From: CAZFIO01 sp964519585
GTDB lineage: Bacteria > Bacillota > Clostridia > Tissierellales > Tissierellaceae
Length of the DNA: 11,447 nt
Assembly (NCBI GenBank): GCA_964519585.1
Contig: CAZFIO010000064.1
Coordinates: 1-11,447 of the forward strand
Reading direction: 5' to 3'
Positions 6,307-11,447 of this stretch are shown here, piece by piece. The position numbers were made by a program, and so were the translations under genes. Position 1 is the stretch's first letter, and the number at the start of each line of letters is the position of its first letter. The notes beneath the pieces were generated by a model. That model searched no databases, was not told where the DNA came from, and saw only the letters and a program-made list of their open reading frames with translations.

Positions 6307-6920
6307 ATTGTTTTCACTAGCTGATTTACCATAGATGCAGTATAGCCCCAGATAATATAATCATTATATTGATAAAAGTAGATGGGTCTTCTGGGCTTCC
6401 TAAAATTATAGTCCCTGCCCTTTGGAATCAGGTTGTAGGGAAATTCTGCATTATACTTGGTTTCCATCTCTAGATAGTATTCTTTAGGCTGATTATTTAA
6501 AAAGTAATCCAAGGGTACTGTAAATACATGGTCAACTTCAGCAGGATTTGGTAAAATATCCTCTGCCCTTACCCCACTTACTAGGCCTAGGAAGCAGTGT
6601 ATCCTCATATTAGAATAAGATATGAGATAATCCAATTCTCCTAGGACTTCTATGTTTTCTTCTCCTATATTAAGCTCCTCAATAGTTTCCCTGACTGCAG
6701 CTTCCATATAGCCTTCATTTTCTTCTAACCTTCCACCAGGAAAAGAAATCTCACCTGGTTGTGACTTTAGATCCATAGACCTAAGTTCAAAGATTAGTTC
6801 CCATCTATCATTGTTTTTTATTATGGGAATTAGTACCGCGAATTTTAACATAGGCTCTATAGATCCTACTTTTCTTTTTCTTAATCTTTTAACTAGTTTC
6901 TCTATCTCCAAATTCTTCAT
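6294..6920 (-). CDS. Nudix hydrolase, CoA-pyrophosphatase-like
   Basis: The 208-residue protein has a full Nudix box: Gly63-x5-Glu69-x7-Arg77-Glu78-x2-Glu81-Glu82, which binds the metal ions that cleave a nucleoside-diphosphate-linked substrate. The usual Gly near the end of the box is Asn84. Just before the box, LRSMDLKSQPGEISFPGG (46-63) resembles the UPF0035 signature of CoA pyrophosphatases, which split CoA, acyl-CoA or oxidised CoA into phosphopantetheine and 3',5'-ADP. A substrate in the CoA group is therefore likely but not proven. The start overlaps the patatin stop by four bases (ATGA), implying translational coupling. It is the last gene of the mscL-patatin-Nudix unit, which fits a link to lipid or acyl-CoA turnover. 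Confidence 0.88.
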   Translation of the reverse strand: MKNLEIEKLVKRLRKRKVGSIEPMLKFAVLIPIIKNNDRWELIFELRSMDLKSQPGEISFPGGRLEENEGYMEAAVRETIEELNIGEENIEVLGELDYLISYSNMRIHCFLGLVSGVRAEDILPNPAEVDHVFTVPLDYFLNNQPKEYYLEMETKYNAEFPYNLIPKGRDYNFRKPRRPIYFYQYNDYIIWGYTASMVNQLVKTIKDL

Positions 6921-8137
6921 CCTTCATTTATCTCTTTGAAAAAATTTTCTGCAACATTTATTATTAGATTATCCTTGTTAAAGGCAGAGCTAATGTCAAC
7001 CTTCTCCATAATTTTCCCTAGTATTCCATGGTCTATATTTTCTTCTTTTTGTTTAGGTCTTTTCTTAATCCTTACTTCATTCTTAAGTTCCTGGTAACTA
7101 TATAGCTTAAACCTATCAACTTCTCTATTTTCCCCTAGTTTCTCCAACAATGAGATAATAAGCTCATCGTATGAGAAGTCTTTTTCTAAGCCTAGAATTG
7201 AACCTAGCTTGGGTATAGAGTATTCAAAGAGAACCCTTCTACTGTCTCCATATTTAAATCCTAGTAGACTGTTTATATCTTCCCTAATCTTTTCATCCAG
7301 GCTTAAGAGATATTTAAAACCAAAGTCCCTTGGGAAATCCGCTTCTATATAGTACCTTTCTCCTGCTAAGCCCCTTAAAGCTCTTAAACCATCATAGTAG
7401 CCTAGGTTTATATTTCTTCTTGCTGTTTCTGCCTCAAAGGTAAAAGAATGGCCTAAATCGTCTGAAGGAGAGATAGTTACTGTATTTATTTGGTCTCCAT
7501 TTAACTTTCTGATAATCCCCCTGCCATGGGTTCTAACTAGGATTAATTCCTCATAGCCCTTCTTTTGCAATATCCTAAAGGGAAGATTGTCATAAATACC
7601 TCCATCCAAATATAGCTTTCCACCTAGCCTTTCAAATTTGAAAATAGGCAAGTAGGCAGAGGCCATAAGATAGTCCTTTAGTTCTCCATGGGGGATTTCG
7701 TCTATGGTGATTTCTACTGGTTTAAAATCTGAAAGATTAAAGGTTACTATACCAAAATCTTTGTGTGATGCCCTTATCCTGTCCTCATCTATATATTTGT
7801 CCAGCATAAATCTAAACTGATCTACACTGAATCCCCTTCCCCTAATAAGGTTTAAGGTCTTTTTACTTAGTTTTTTAAAATCCTCAAGGCTTAGCTCTGC
7901 TTCTGCAAAATCTGTGAAAATATTACCTTCTTCACCTACTATCATAGAATATGATATTTCATCCCAAAGTTGATAGCAAACATCATAGTCTCCCTGCACT
8001 ATCATGGCACCATTTAGGGCTCCTATGGAGGTTCCTGCTACTCCTTGGATATCAATTCCTTCTTCTAGTATGGCCTTATAGGCTCCTATATGGTAGGAAC
8101 CCTTGGCTCCTCCACCTTCCAATACTAAACCATACAT
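6917..8137 (-). CDS. Patatin-like phospholipase family protein
   Basis: The 406-residue serine lipid hydrolase has all catalytic marks in the first half: the oxyanion-hole GGGAKG at 8-13, the nucleophile Ser37 in GTSIG (35-39), and the catalytic Asp178 in LDGG (177-180), giving the Ser-Asp dyad of patatins. Residues 1-205 form this domain. The remaining ~200 residues are charged and partly helical, with a basic KKRPKQK stretch (358-364) and no domain I recognise. There is no signal peptide, so it acts in the cytoplasm or at the inner face of the membrane on phospholipid or acyl-ester substrates. AGGAG lies 9 bases before the ATG. It is 16 bases downstream of mscL and overlaps the Nudix gene. 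The dyad is intact, so activity is likely; substrate unknown. Confidence 0.92.
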   Translation of the reverse strand: MYGLVLEGGGAKGSYHIGAYKAILEEGIDIQGVAGTSIGALNGAMIVQGDYDVCYQLWDEISYSMIVGEEGNIFTDFAEAELSLEDFKKLSKKTLNLIRGRGFSVDQFRFMLDKYIDEDRIRASHKDFGIVTFNLSDFKPVEITIDEIPHGELKDYLMASAYLPIFKFERLGGKLYLDGGIYDNLPFRILQKKGYEELILVRTHGRGIIRKLNGDQINTVTISPSDDLGHSFTFEAETARRNINLGYYDGLRALRGLAGERYYIEADFPRDFGFKYLLSLDEKIREDINSLLGFKYGDSRRVLFEYSIPKLGSILGLEKDFSYDELIISLLEKLGENREVDRFKLYSYQELKNEVRIKKRPKQKEENIDHGILGKIMEKVDISSAFNKDNLIINVAENFFKEINEG

Positions 8138-8153
8138 AATACCACTCTCCTGG

Positions 8154-8603
8154 TTAAACTGTTTCTTTTAGTTCTGATGTACAGTGCGGACATCTGGTAG
8201 CTTCAATTGGAATTTCAGAAATACAGTATGGACACTCTTTAGTTGTAACTTCCACTTCTGCTTCTACTTCTTCTACCTTTTTAAGCTTGGTGATCTGCCT
8301 AATTACAATAAAGATTGAAGCCGCTATAATAAGAAAATCAATTACAGAGCCTATAAATAAGCCATAGTTCAAGGTTGCCACATCTAGCTCCTGGGCATCA
8401 GCCAAGGTTTGATAAGTACCCCCATCCAAAGCAATAAATAAATTAGAAAAATCAATTCCACCTACTAATAAACCTACCAGGGGCATAATTATATCATTTA
8501 CTAAAGATGTGACAATCTTACCAAAAGCCCCACCTATAACTACACCTACTGCCAGGTCCATAACATTTCCTTTTGCTATAAATTCCTTAAAATCCTTTAG
8601 CAT
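8154..8603 (-). CDS. mscL: Large-conductance mechanosensitive channel MscL with C-terminal zinc ribbon
   Basis: MscL is a pentameric membrane pore that opens under membrane tension and releases solutes during hypo-osmotic shock. The N-terminal amphipathic helix (LKDFKEFIAKGNVMDLAVG) leads into TM1 (about 15-45, ending with PLVG) and TM2 (about 78-102, from LNYGLFIGSVIDFLI). A periplasmic loop, DFSNLFIALDGG…, lies between them. After a charged linker (106-122), the usual C-terminal helical bundle is replaced by CPYC…CPHC (Cys124, 127, 138, 141), a four-cysteine zinc ribbon. At 149 residues it is of normal length. AGGGGGA (8612-8618 region) precedes the ATG, and the gene heads the operon with the patatin and Nudix genes. 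Confidence 0.96.
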   Translation of the reverse strand: MLKDFKEFIAKGNVMDLAVGVVIGGAFGKIVTSLVNDIIMPLVGLLVGGIDFSNLFIALDGGTYQTLADAQELDVATLNYGLFIGSVIDFLIIAASIFIVIRQITKLKKVEEVEAEVEVTTKECPYCISEIPIEATRCPHCTSELKETV

Positions 8604-8654
8604 AAATTAAATCCCCCTTATTACTTTCTTGTTTTTATTCTTATCTTTATCACT

Positions 8655-8684
8655 ATTATATCTACCCCAATGAACAATAGTCTA
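8655..8684 (-). promoter_or_regulatory. Candidate promoter of the mscL operon, -35 within repeat copy B
   Basis: On the minus strand a perfect TATAAT (8655-8660) is 18 bases from TAGACT (8679-8684), a 4-of-6 match to TTGACA. The putative -35 spans the edge of the first 11-base iteron of copy B, so the element may supply part of the promoter. Confidence 0.45.
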
Positions 8685-8713
8685 ACAGTAGTCTAACAGT
8701 AGACAAACAATTG
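8681..8713 (+). repeat. Left iteron array of copy B
   Basis: Three contiguous 11-base units: TCTAACAGTAG twice, identical, then ACAAACAATTG, which is identical to the second unit of copy A. A partial unit, AACAATAG (8673-8680), precedes them. Confidence 0.8.
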
Positions 8714-8769
8714 TTTTTACTAGGGTCATGACTTTTGGGTCACGGGCAGCCAAGACTGATTAGGGCACT

Positions 8770-8824
8770 TGTAGAGGCTAGCTCTACAGGACAGGATAAG
8801 CTGTAGTGTCGGGCGCCTCTGTCC
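8770..8824. other. Paired hairpins in the core of copy B
   Basis: TGTAGAG (8770-8776) pairs with CTCTACA (8782-8788). Immediately after it, GGACAG (8789-8794) pairs with CTGTCC (8819-8824), enclosing a GGGCGCC segment. Together they form a compact two-stem structure that could fold as DNA or RNA. Neither stem is followed by a T run. Confidence 0.55.
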
Positions 8825-8950
8825 GCTGATCCCAACAAAGGGTAGGACCCAAGTCATCCCGAACAGGGTCGAGGGATCTCCGTATTTACAACCCTTAAGC
8901 TGAGACCCTAGAATCTTTAAGCTTTACACTTTCAACCTTTAGCTTATTAA

Positions 8951-9005
8951 CAATCGTTTAACTATTGTTTGACAACTGTTTGACCATTGTAAGACTATGG
9001 TTCAT
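8951..9005 (-). repeat. Right iteron array of copy B (inverted)
   Basis: Contiguous 11-base units on the plus strand: CAATCGTTTAA, CTATTGTTTGA, CAACTGTTTGA, CCATTGTAAGA and a weaker CTATGGTTCAT. Read on the minus strand they align one for one with the array of copy A. The array ends four bases before the -35 of the dCMP deaminase promoter. Confidence 0.8.
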
Positions 9006-9008
9006 ATG

Positions 9009-9038
9009 TTTCCATATCGTTTAAAAAAGTGTTATAAT
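9009..9038 (+). promoter_or_regulatory. Promoter of the dCMP deaminase gene
   Basis: TATAAT at 9033-9038 with an upstream TG (9030-9031) makes an extended -10. TTTCCA at 9009-9014 is a 4-of-6 -35 at 18 bases. The start codon is 29 bases after the -10, with GGAGG at 9057-9061. Confidence 0.65.
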
Positions 9039-9067
9039 AATATTCATCAAACTTATGGAGGTATCTT

Positions 9068-9499
9068 ATGAGTCAAAGAAAATCTTGGCAAGAATATTTT
9101 ATGCAATTGGCTGACCTGGTTGCTAGTCGGTCTACCTGTGACAGAGCCCTAGTTGGCTGTCTCTTGGTCAATGATGATAATCGAATAGTATCTACTGGCT
9201 ACAATGGTTCCGTCTCTGGAAATCCCCATTGTGATGATACAGGACATACTATGAGGGATGGTCACTGTATTGCAACTATTCATGCAGAGATGAATGCCCT
9301 TCTCTACTGTGCAAAGGAAGGAATCTCTGTGAAAAACTGTACAGCTTATGTAACCCATTTCCCCTGTTTAAATTGTACCAAGGCACTTATACAAGCAGGT
9401 ATTAAGGAATTATATTTTAAAAATGATTACCGAATTGATGACTATGCTATAGAACTACTGGAAAAGAACCATATTACTTATAAGAGGCTCTCCTACTAA
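9068..9499 (+). CDS. Deoxycytidylate (dCMP) deaminase, ComEB-like
   Basis: This enzyme deaminates dCMP to dUMP, the substrate of thymidylate synthase, in the cytoplasm. The 143-residue protein has the cytidine/deoxycytidylate deaminase zinc site: His72-Ala-Glu74 (HAE, with Glu74 as proton shuttle) and PCLNC with Cys100 and Cys103. Additional Cys24, His54/Cys55 and His66 lie where dCMP deaminases of the T4/ComEB type carry a second zinc site. The substrate-side segment GYNGSVSGNPHC (44-55) is typical of dCMP rather than tRNA or free cytidine deaminases. It is shorter than Bacillus ComEB, lacking a C-terminal extension. A GGAGG lies 6 bases before the ATG. The gene has its own promoter and converges on rnhA, overlapping it by four bases. 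Confidence 0.93.
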   Translation: MSQRKSWQEYFMQLADLVASRSTCDRALVGCLLVNDDNRIVSTGYNGSVSGNPHCDDTGHTMRDGHCIATIHAEMNALLYCAKEGISVKNCTAYVTHFPCLNCTKALIQAGIKELYFKNDYRIDDYAIELLEKNHITYKRLSY

Positions 9500-9514
9500 A
9501 GTAGAGCTTCTTTT
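9482..9514. terminator. Possible convergent terminator of the dCMP deaminase and rnhA genes
   Basis: The stem CTAC/GTAG (9493-9496 with 9501-9504) around TAAA continues imperfectly outward as AAGAGGCT against AGCTTCTT, then TTTT. It covers both overlapping stop codons. The imperfect pairing lowers confidence. Confidence 0.45.
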
Positions 9515-10101
9515 GCCAGTCTATCTGCCCTTTCATTATATTCTACTCCTGTATGTGCCTCCACTTTTACAAAAACTACCCTTAATTTCCCCTTAATACT
9601 ATCATAGTATTCCTTATATTTCTGCGTACCTTCCTTGTTGGTCTTCCACCTGCCAAGGGCCCATTCTTCGATACCTGCATAGTCATAATGTAAGTATAGG
9701 ACCTCCATACCCCTATCAAGAGCCAGGTCCATGGCCACCATAGCCCCCTTTAATTCCCCGGAAACATTTCTCATGCTAGCCAGGTCTTCATCATCATCCT
9801 TACCCATAAATTCTTCTATTCCTTGTTTGGTAATTAAAACCACTCCATAGGAAAAAGTCATCTTGTCCAAGGAAAAACTACCATCAACATAGGCTATAAT
9901 TTCCTTATCTTTTAGGTCTAAGATTTCTTTTCCACCAAGATCTGATTCTATATTTTCCATAAAATTATTAGCCTCTTCCTTGGTCTTAAACTTTTTATAT
10001 TTGGCTCCCTTAAATCCCTTTACCTGGTTTTCACATTCTTCCCAGGTCTTATATATACCTGGCTTTTTTCCTACCCTAACCGCATAGTAAAATTTTGACA
10101 T
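9496..10101 (-). CDS. rnhA: Ribonuclease HI with N-terminal viroplasmin-type (hybrid-binding) domain
   Basis: This enzyme cuts the RNA strand of RNA-DNA hybrids, for example R-loops and replication primers. The 201-residue protein opens with a caulimovirus viroplasmin / hybrid-binding domain (residues 3-48: KFYYAVRVGKKPGIYKTWEEC…, with AKYKKFKTKEEA). It continues with an RNase H fold from about 67. The four catalytic acids are visible: Asp73 (YVDGSF), Glu116 (SGEL), Asp140 (HYDYAG) and Asp193 (NERADRLAKEA), plus the flexible-loop His183. The frame is open to a TTG at 10140, but that start would overlap the likely -10 box of its own promoter. The ATG at 10101 is preceded by AGGTGGG and begins the conserved domain, so it is chosen. 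It converges with the dCMP deaminase gene. Confidence 0.94.
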   Translation of the reverse strand: MSKFYYAVRVGKKPGIYKTWEECENQVKGFKGAKYKKFKTKEEANNFMENIESDLGGKEILDLKDKEIIAYVDGSFSLDKMTFSYGVVLITKQGIEEFMGKDDDEDLASMRNVSGELKGAMVAMDLALDRGMEVLYLHYDYAGIEEWALGRWKTNKEGTQKYKEYYDSIKGKLRVVFVKVEAHTGVEYNERADRLAKEALL

Positions 10102-10129
10102 AAACCCACCTACCTTTTCTTCTATTTCA

Positions 10130-10158
10130 ATTATAACCAAAATAGGAATCTTTATCTA
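10130..10158 (-). promoter_or_regulatory. Candidate rnhA promoter
   Basis: On the minus strand TATAAT (10130-10135) is 17 bases from TAGATA (10153-10158), a 4-of-6 -35. Transcription would begin near 10123, downstream of the longer TTG start, which supports the ATG at 10101. Confidence 0.55.
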
Positions 10159-10205
10159 GTGTCCAGCTTGTAAGTTTTTACAACCCTTTACTAGATTATG
10201 GACTA

Positions 10206-10234
10206 GTGACAAAAAATTAAGACTGATGTATAAT
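10206..10234 (+). promoter_or_regulatory. Promoter of the arginase gene
   Basis: GTGACA (10206-10211, 5 of 6 to TTGACA), a 17-base spacer and a perfect TATAAT (10229-10234) form a strong housekeeping promoter. Just upstream are a TTGTAA/TTACAA hairpin (10168-10183) and repeated CTAG boxes (10191-10194, 10203-10206), which might be an operator. No known regulator site such as an ARG box was recognised. Confidence 0.8.
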
Positions 10235-10262
10235 ATTCTTATTATTAAGAGGAAGTGATGAT

Positions 10263-11183
10263 TTGGATATAAATATAATAGGGGTTCCCTTAAAGTATGG
10301 TTGTGATATAGATGGGGTTCAAGATGGCCCGGACAAACTTAGGGAAGCTGGTATAATTAAAATTTTCAGAGAAAATAATCTCAATATTTATGATATGGGT
10401 AATGTATTTGTCCCCAGAGTAGATGATAAGGATAAGTACAAGGACCATAAGACAATGAAGTATCTAGAGTCAATCCTAGAAACCAATAATAACTTGGCCC
10501 ATAAGGTATATAGTTCACTAGAGGCTGGTTCTTTCCCCCTAGTGCTAGGAGGGGACCATGCCCTATCTATAGGAAGTATAGCTGGTGCTAGAAAGTTTTA
10601 TGAAAATATGGCTGTAATTTGGGTAGATGCCCACGGAGACATAAACACGCCTGAAACATCTCCCTCAGGAAATATTCATGGTATGCCTCTGGCAGCTTCT
10701 ATGGGACTAGGATATGATAGGATGGTTGATTTGTATTTTAAAGGACAAAAAGTAAAGCCTGAGAATACCTATATTATAGGTGCTAGGTCCCTAGACCAGG
10801 GTGAAATTGACTTAATTAACAATAGTAAAATAAACTTTTACCCTATGGATGTTATTAAGGACATAGGATTGGGTAATGTATTAGAAGAGGTAAAAATAAA
10901 AATCTTAGAATCAGAACTAGATGGGGTTCACTTTTCATTCGATATAGATGTCTTGGATAAGAAAATTGTCCCTGGTACTGGTACGCCTGAGATAGATGGT
11001 TTTTCTATTGATGATGCTAGATATACTATAGAATATATCCTTAGTCAGGGTTTTGTAAGGTCAATGGATTTTGTGGAGTTTAATCCCTTATTAGATGAGG
11101 ATAACCATACCCTTAATACATGTCTTGACTTATTAAAAATTGTTGCTAGGGAATTATGCCAAGGCATAAAGCAGAAAGCATAA
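10263..11183 (+). CDS. rocF: Arginase (ureohydrolase family, RocF type)
   Basis: Arginase hydrolyses L-arginine to L-ornithine and urea, feeding arginine nitrogen and carbon into catabolism. The 306-residue protein has every manganese-binding motif of the ureohydrolases: GGDHALSIGS with His99, DAHGD with Asp122, His124 and Asp126, and SFDIDVLD with Asp227 and Asp229. The SGNIHGMPLA loop (135-144) and overall length match arginases better than agmatinases or formimidoylglutamases. Substrate was not tested, so a related guanidino substrate is a minor alternative. The start is TTG: AGAGGAAG (10248-10255) lies 7 bases before it, and the ATG at 10258 reads only four codons to a stop. It has its own promoter and terminator. 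No ornithine-metabolising or transport genes are adjacent, unlike Bacillus roc operons. Confidence 0.93.
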   Translation: MDINIIGVPLKYGCDIDGVQDGPDKLREAGIIKIFRENNLNIYDMGNVFVPRVDDKDKYKDHKTMKYLESILETNNNLAHKVYSSLEAGSFPLVLGGDHALSIGSIAGARKFYENMAVIWVDAHGDINTPETSPSGNIHGMPLAASMGLGYDRMVDLYFKGQKVKPENTYIIGARSLDQGEIDLINNSKINFYPMDVIKDIGLGNVLEEVKIKILESELDGVHFSFDIDVLDKKIVPGTGTPEIDGFSIDDARYTIEYILSQGFVRSMDFVEFNPLLDEDNHTLNTCLDLLKIVARELCQGIKQKA

Positions 11184-11205
11184 ACCAAAAAACGAAAATA
11201 AATTT

Positions 11206-11238
11206 AAAAAAACTACCAGAAATACTGGTAGTTTTTTT
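11206..11238. terminator. Bidirectional terminator between arginase and tRNA-Ala
   Basis: CTACCAG (11213-11219) pairs with CTGGTAG (11225-11231) around AAATA. The stem extends into A- and T-runs on both sides, with seven T residues at 11232-11238. The A-run on the other side gives the same T tract on the minus strand, so it ends both arginase and the tRNA transcript. Confidence 0.92.
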
Positions 11239-11242
11239 ATTC

Positions 11243-11318
11243 TGGTGGAGCTTAGGGGATTCGAACCCCTGGCCTTCTGACTGCCAGTCAGACGCGATCC
11301 CAACTTCGCCAAAGCCCC
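11243..11318 (-). tRNA. tRNA-Ala (anticodon GGC)
   Basis: The minus strand folds into a complete cloverleaf. The acceptor stem GGGGCTT/AAGCTCC contains the G3-U70 wobble pair, the alanine identity element. The D stem is GCGA/TCGC, and the anticodon stem TCTGA/TCAGA carries the loop CTGGCAG, with anticodon GGC at 11283-11285. The T stem AGGGG/CCCCT carries the loop TTCGAAT. The discriminator is A and the CCA end is encoded (11243-11245). It reads GCC and GCU alanine codons. Confidence 0.96.
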
Positions 11319-11332
11319 AATTTATCTAACAG

Positions 11333-11338
11333 ATTATA
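11333..11338 (-). promoter_or_regulatory. -10 box of the tRNA-Ala promoter
   Basis: A perfect TATAAT on the minus strand ends 14 bases before the mature tRNA 5' end, which suits a short leader. No good -35 is found at the right distance. A palindrome lies there instead (11347-11370). Confidence 0.5.
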
Positions 11339-11346
11339 TAATAATA

Positions 11347-11386
11347 CATATTGAAAGATATTTCAACATGTATTTTAAATATCTTT
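11347..11386. repeat. Overlapping inverted repeats upstream of tRNA-Ala
   Basis: CATaTTGAAA (11347-11356) is the reverse complement of TTTCAAcATG (11361-11370) except for one position, around GATA. The overlapping AAAGATATTT (11354-11363) also pairs perfectly with AAATATCTTT (11377-11386). It may be an operator, a structural element of the promoter region, or the end of a transcript from the right. The remaining bases to 11447 show nothing I can support. Confidence 0.5.
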
Positions 11387-11447
11387 TACTTTTCCCGACT
11401 TTTGCAGTAGAATCCTAAATATAAAAACCTTTAACCTTGTAATTTAA

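Larger units (their letters stand above)
8673..9005. repeat. Intergenic repeat element, copy B, with inverted iteron ends (possible MITE-like element)
   Basis: About 330 bases between mscL and the dCMP deaminase gene contain no gene. The element is bounded by 11-base iteron arrays in opposite orientations (8681-8713 and 8951-9005). Inside these, a perfect inverted pair reads CTAGGGTC at 8720-8727 and GACCCTAG at 8904-8911. The core is clearly GC-richer than the flanks and rich in hairpins. The left half shares GGGTCACGGGC with copy A (2283-2292). The right half, read on the other strand, matches the iterons and linker of copy A through its TTCTAGGGTC. The left arm is shorter than the right, lacking about 30 bases of linker. 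The layout suggests a non-autonomous mobile element or dispersed repeat. No transposase is in the window and no clear target-site duplication was identified. Confidence 0.65.

Noticed and set aside
7951..8139. Plus-strand frame opposite the patatin gene start
   Set aside because: It lies over the conserved GGGAKG/GTSIG coding region and has no ribosome binding site.
6294..8603. Anti-phage defence operon based on the patatin-like phospholipase
   Set aside because: Patatin effectors in defence systems (such as CBASS) come with a cyclase or sensor gene. Here the partners are mscL and a Nudix hydrolase, and no nucleotidyltransferase is present.
8604..9067. Replication or plasmid origin based on the iterons
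   Set aside because: No Rep or partition gene is nearby, there are no DnaA boxes that I could recognise, and a second truncated copy lies beside unrelated genes. A dispersed repeat explains the data better.
9149..9358. Minus-strand frame opposite dCMP deaminase
   Set aside because: It is antisense to the zinc-site coding region and has no start signal.
11369..11420. Sixteen-codon plus-strand frame starting at the palindrome
   Set aside because: No ribosome binding site, it begins inside an inverted repeat, and it has no recognisable product.

Overview
The window looks like chromosomal DNA from a low-GC, anaerobic Firmicute, probably a Clostridia or Tissierellia relative. The support is AT-rich DNA, strong GGAGG-type ribosome binding sites, heavy use of AGG/AGA and ATA codons, a tyrosine T-box leader, a one-iron superoxide reductase, a Firmicute-type MscL with a zinc-ribbon tail, and rocF-type arginase. 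The genus cannot be fixed from sequence alone. Most genes are ordinary housekeeping or stress genes. No phage, plasmid, CRISPR or recognisable defence locus is visible.

Layout. Positions 1-1613 (minus) hold an RNA methyltransferase gene followed 11 bases later by a PduO/MMAB-type ATP:cob(I)alamin adenosyltransferase that runs off the left edge. Divergent from them, 1750-2127 (plus) is a superoxide reductase with a strong terminator. A gene-free stretch (2128-2632) contains a GC-rich repeat element (here called copy A), then a T-box riboswitch with a UAC specifier that controls tyrS (2633-3862). Next come a secreted CAP-domain protein with a proline-rich stalk (4034-4810) and a MATE-family exporter (4917-6287), each with its own terminator. 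A minus-strand operon, mscL - patatin-like phospholipase - Nudix hydrolase, covers 8603 to 6294 and converges on the exporter.

A second gene-free stretch (8604-9067) holds another, fuller copy (B) of the same repeat element. It is followed by a deoxycytidylate deaminase gene (9068-9499). That gene converges on an RNase HI gene with a viroplasmin-type N-terminal domain (9496-10101, minus). Divergent from RNase HI is arginase (10263-11183). A symmetric terminator then separates arginase from a minus-strand tRNA-Ala(GGC). The last ~100 bases contain only a palindrome-rich, AT-rich promoter region.

The most unusual feature is the pair of diverged intergenic elements. Their ends are arrays of 11-base repeats (consensus close to TCAAACAATTG) next to a CTAGGGTC box. 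In copy B the arrays and the box occur at both ends in inverted orientation, around a GC-rich, hairpin-forming core with no gene. This looks like a non-autonomous mobile element or a dispersed repeat family. A lesser curiosity is a short antisense reading frame at 3898-3999 that is protein-like and ends at a terminator pointing the right way for it.
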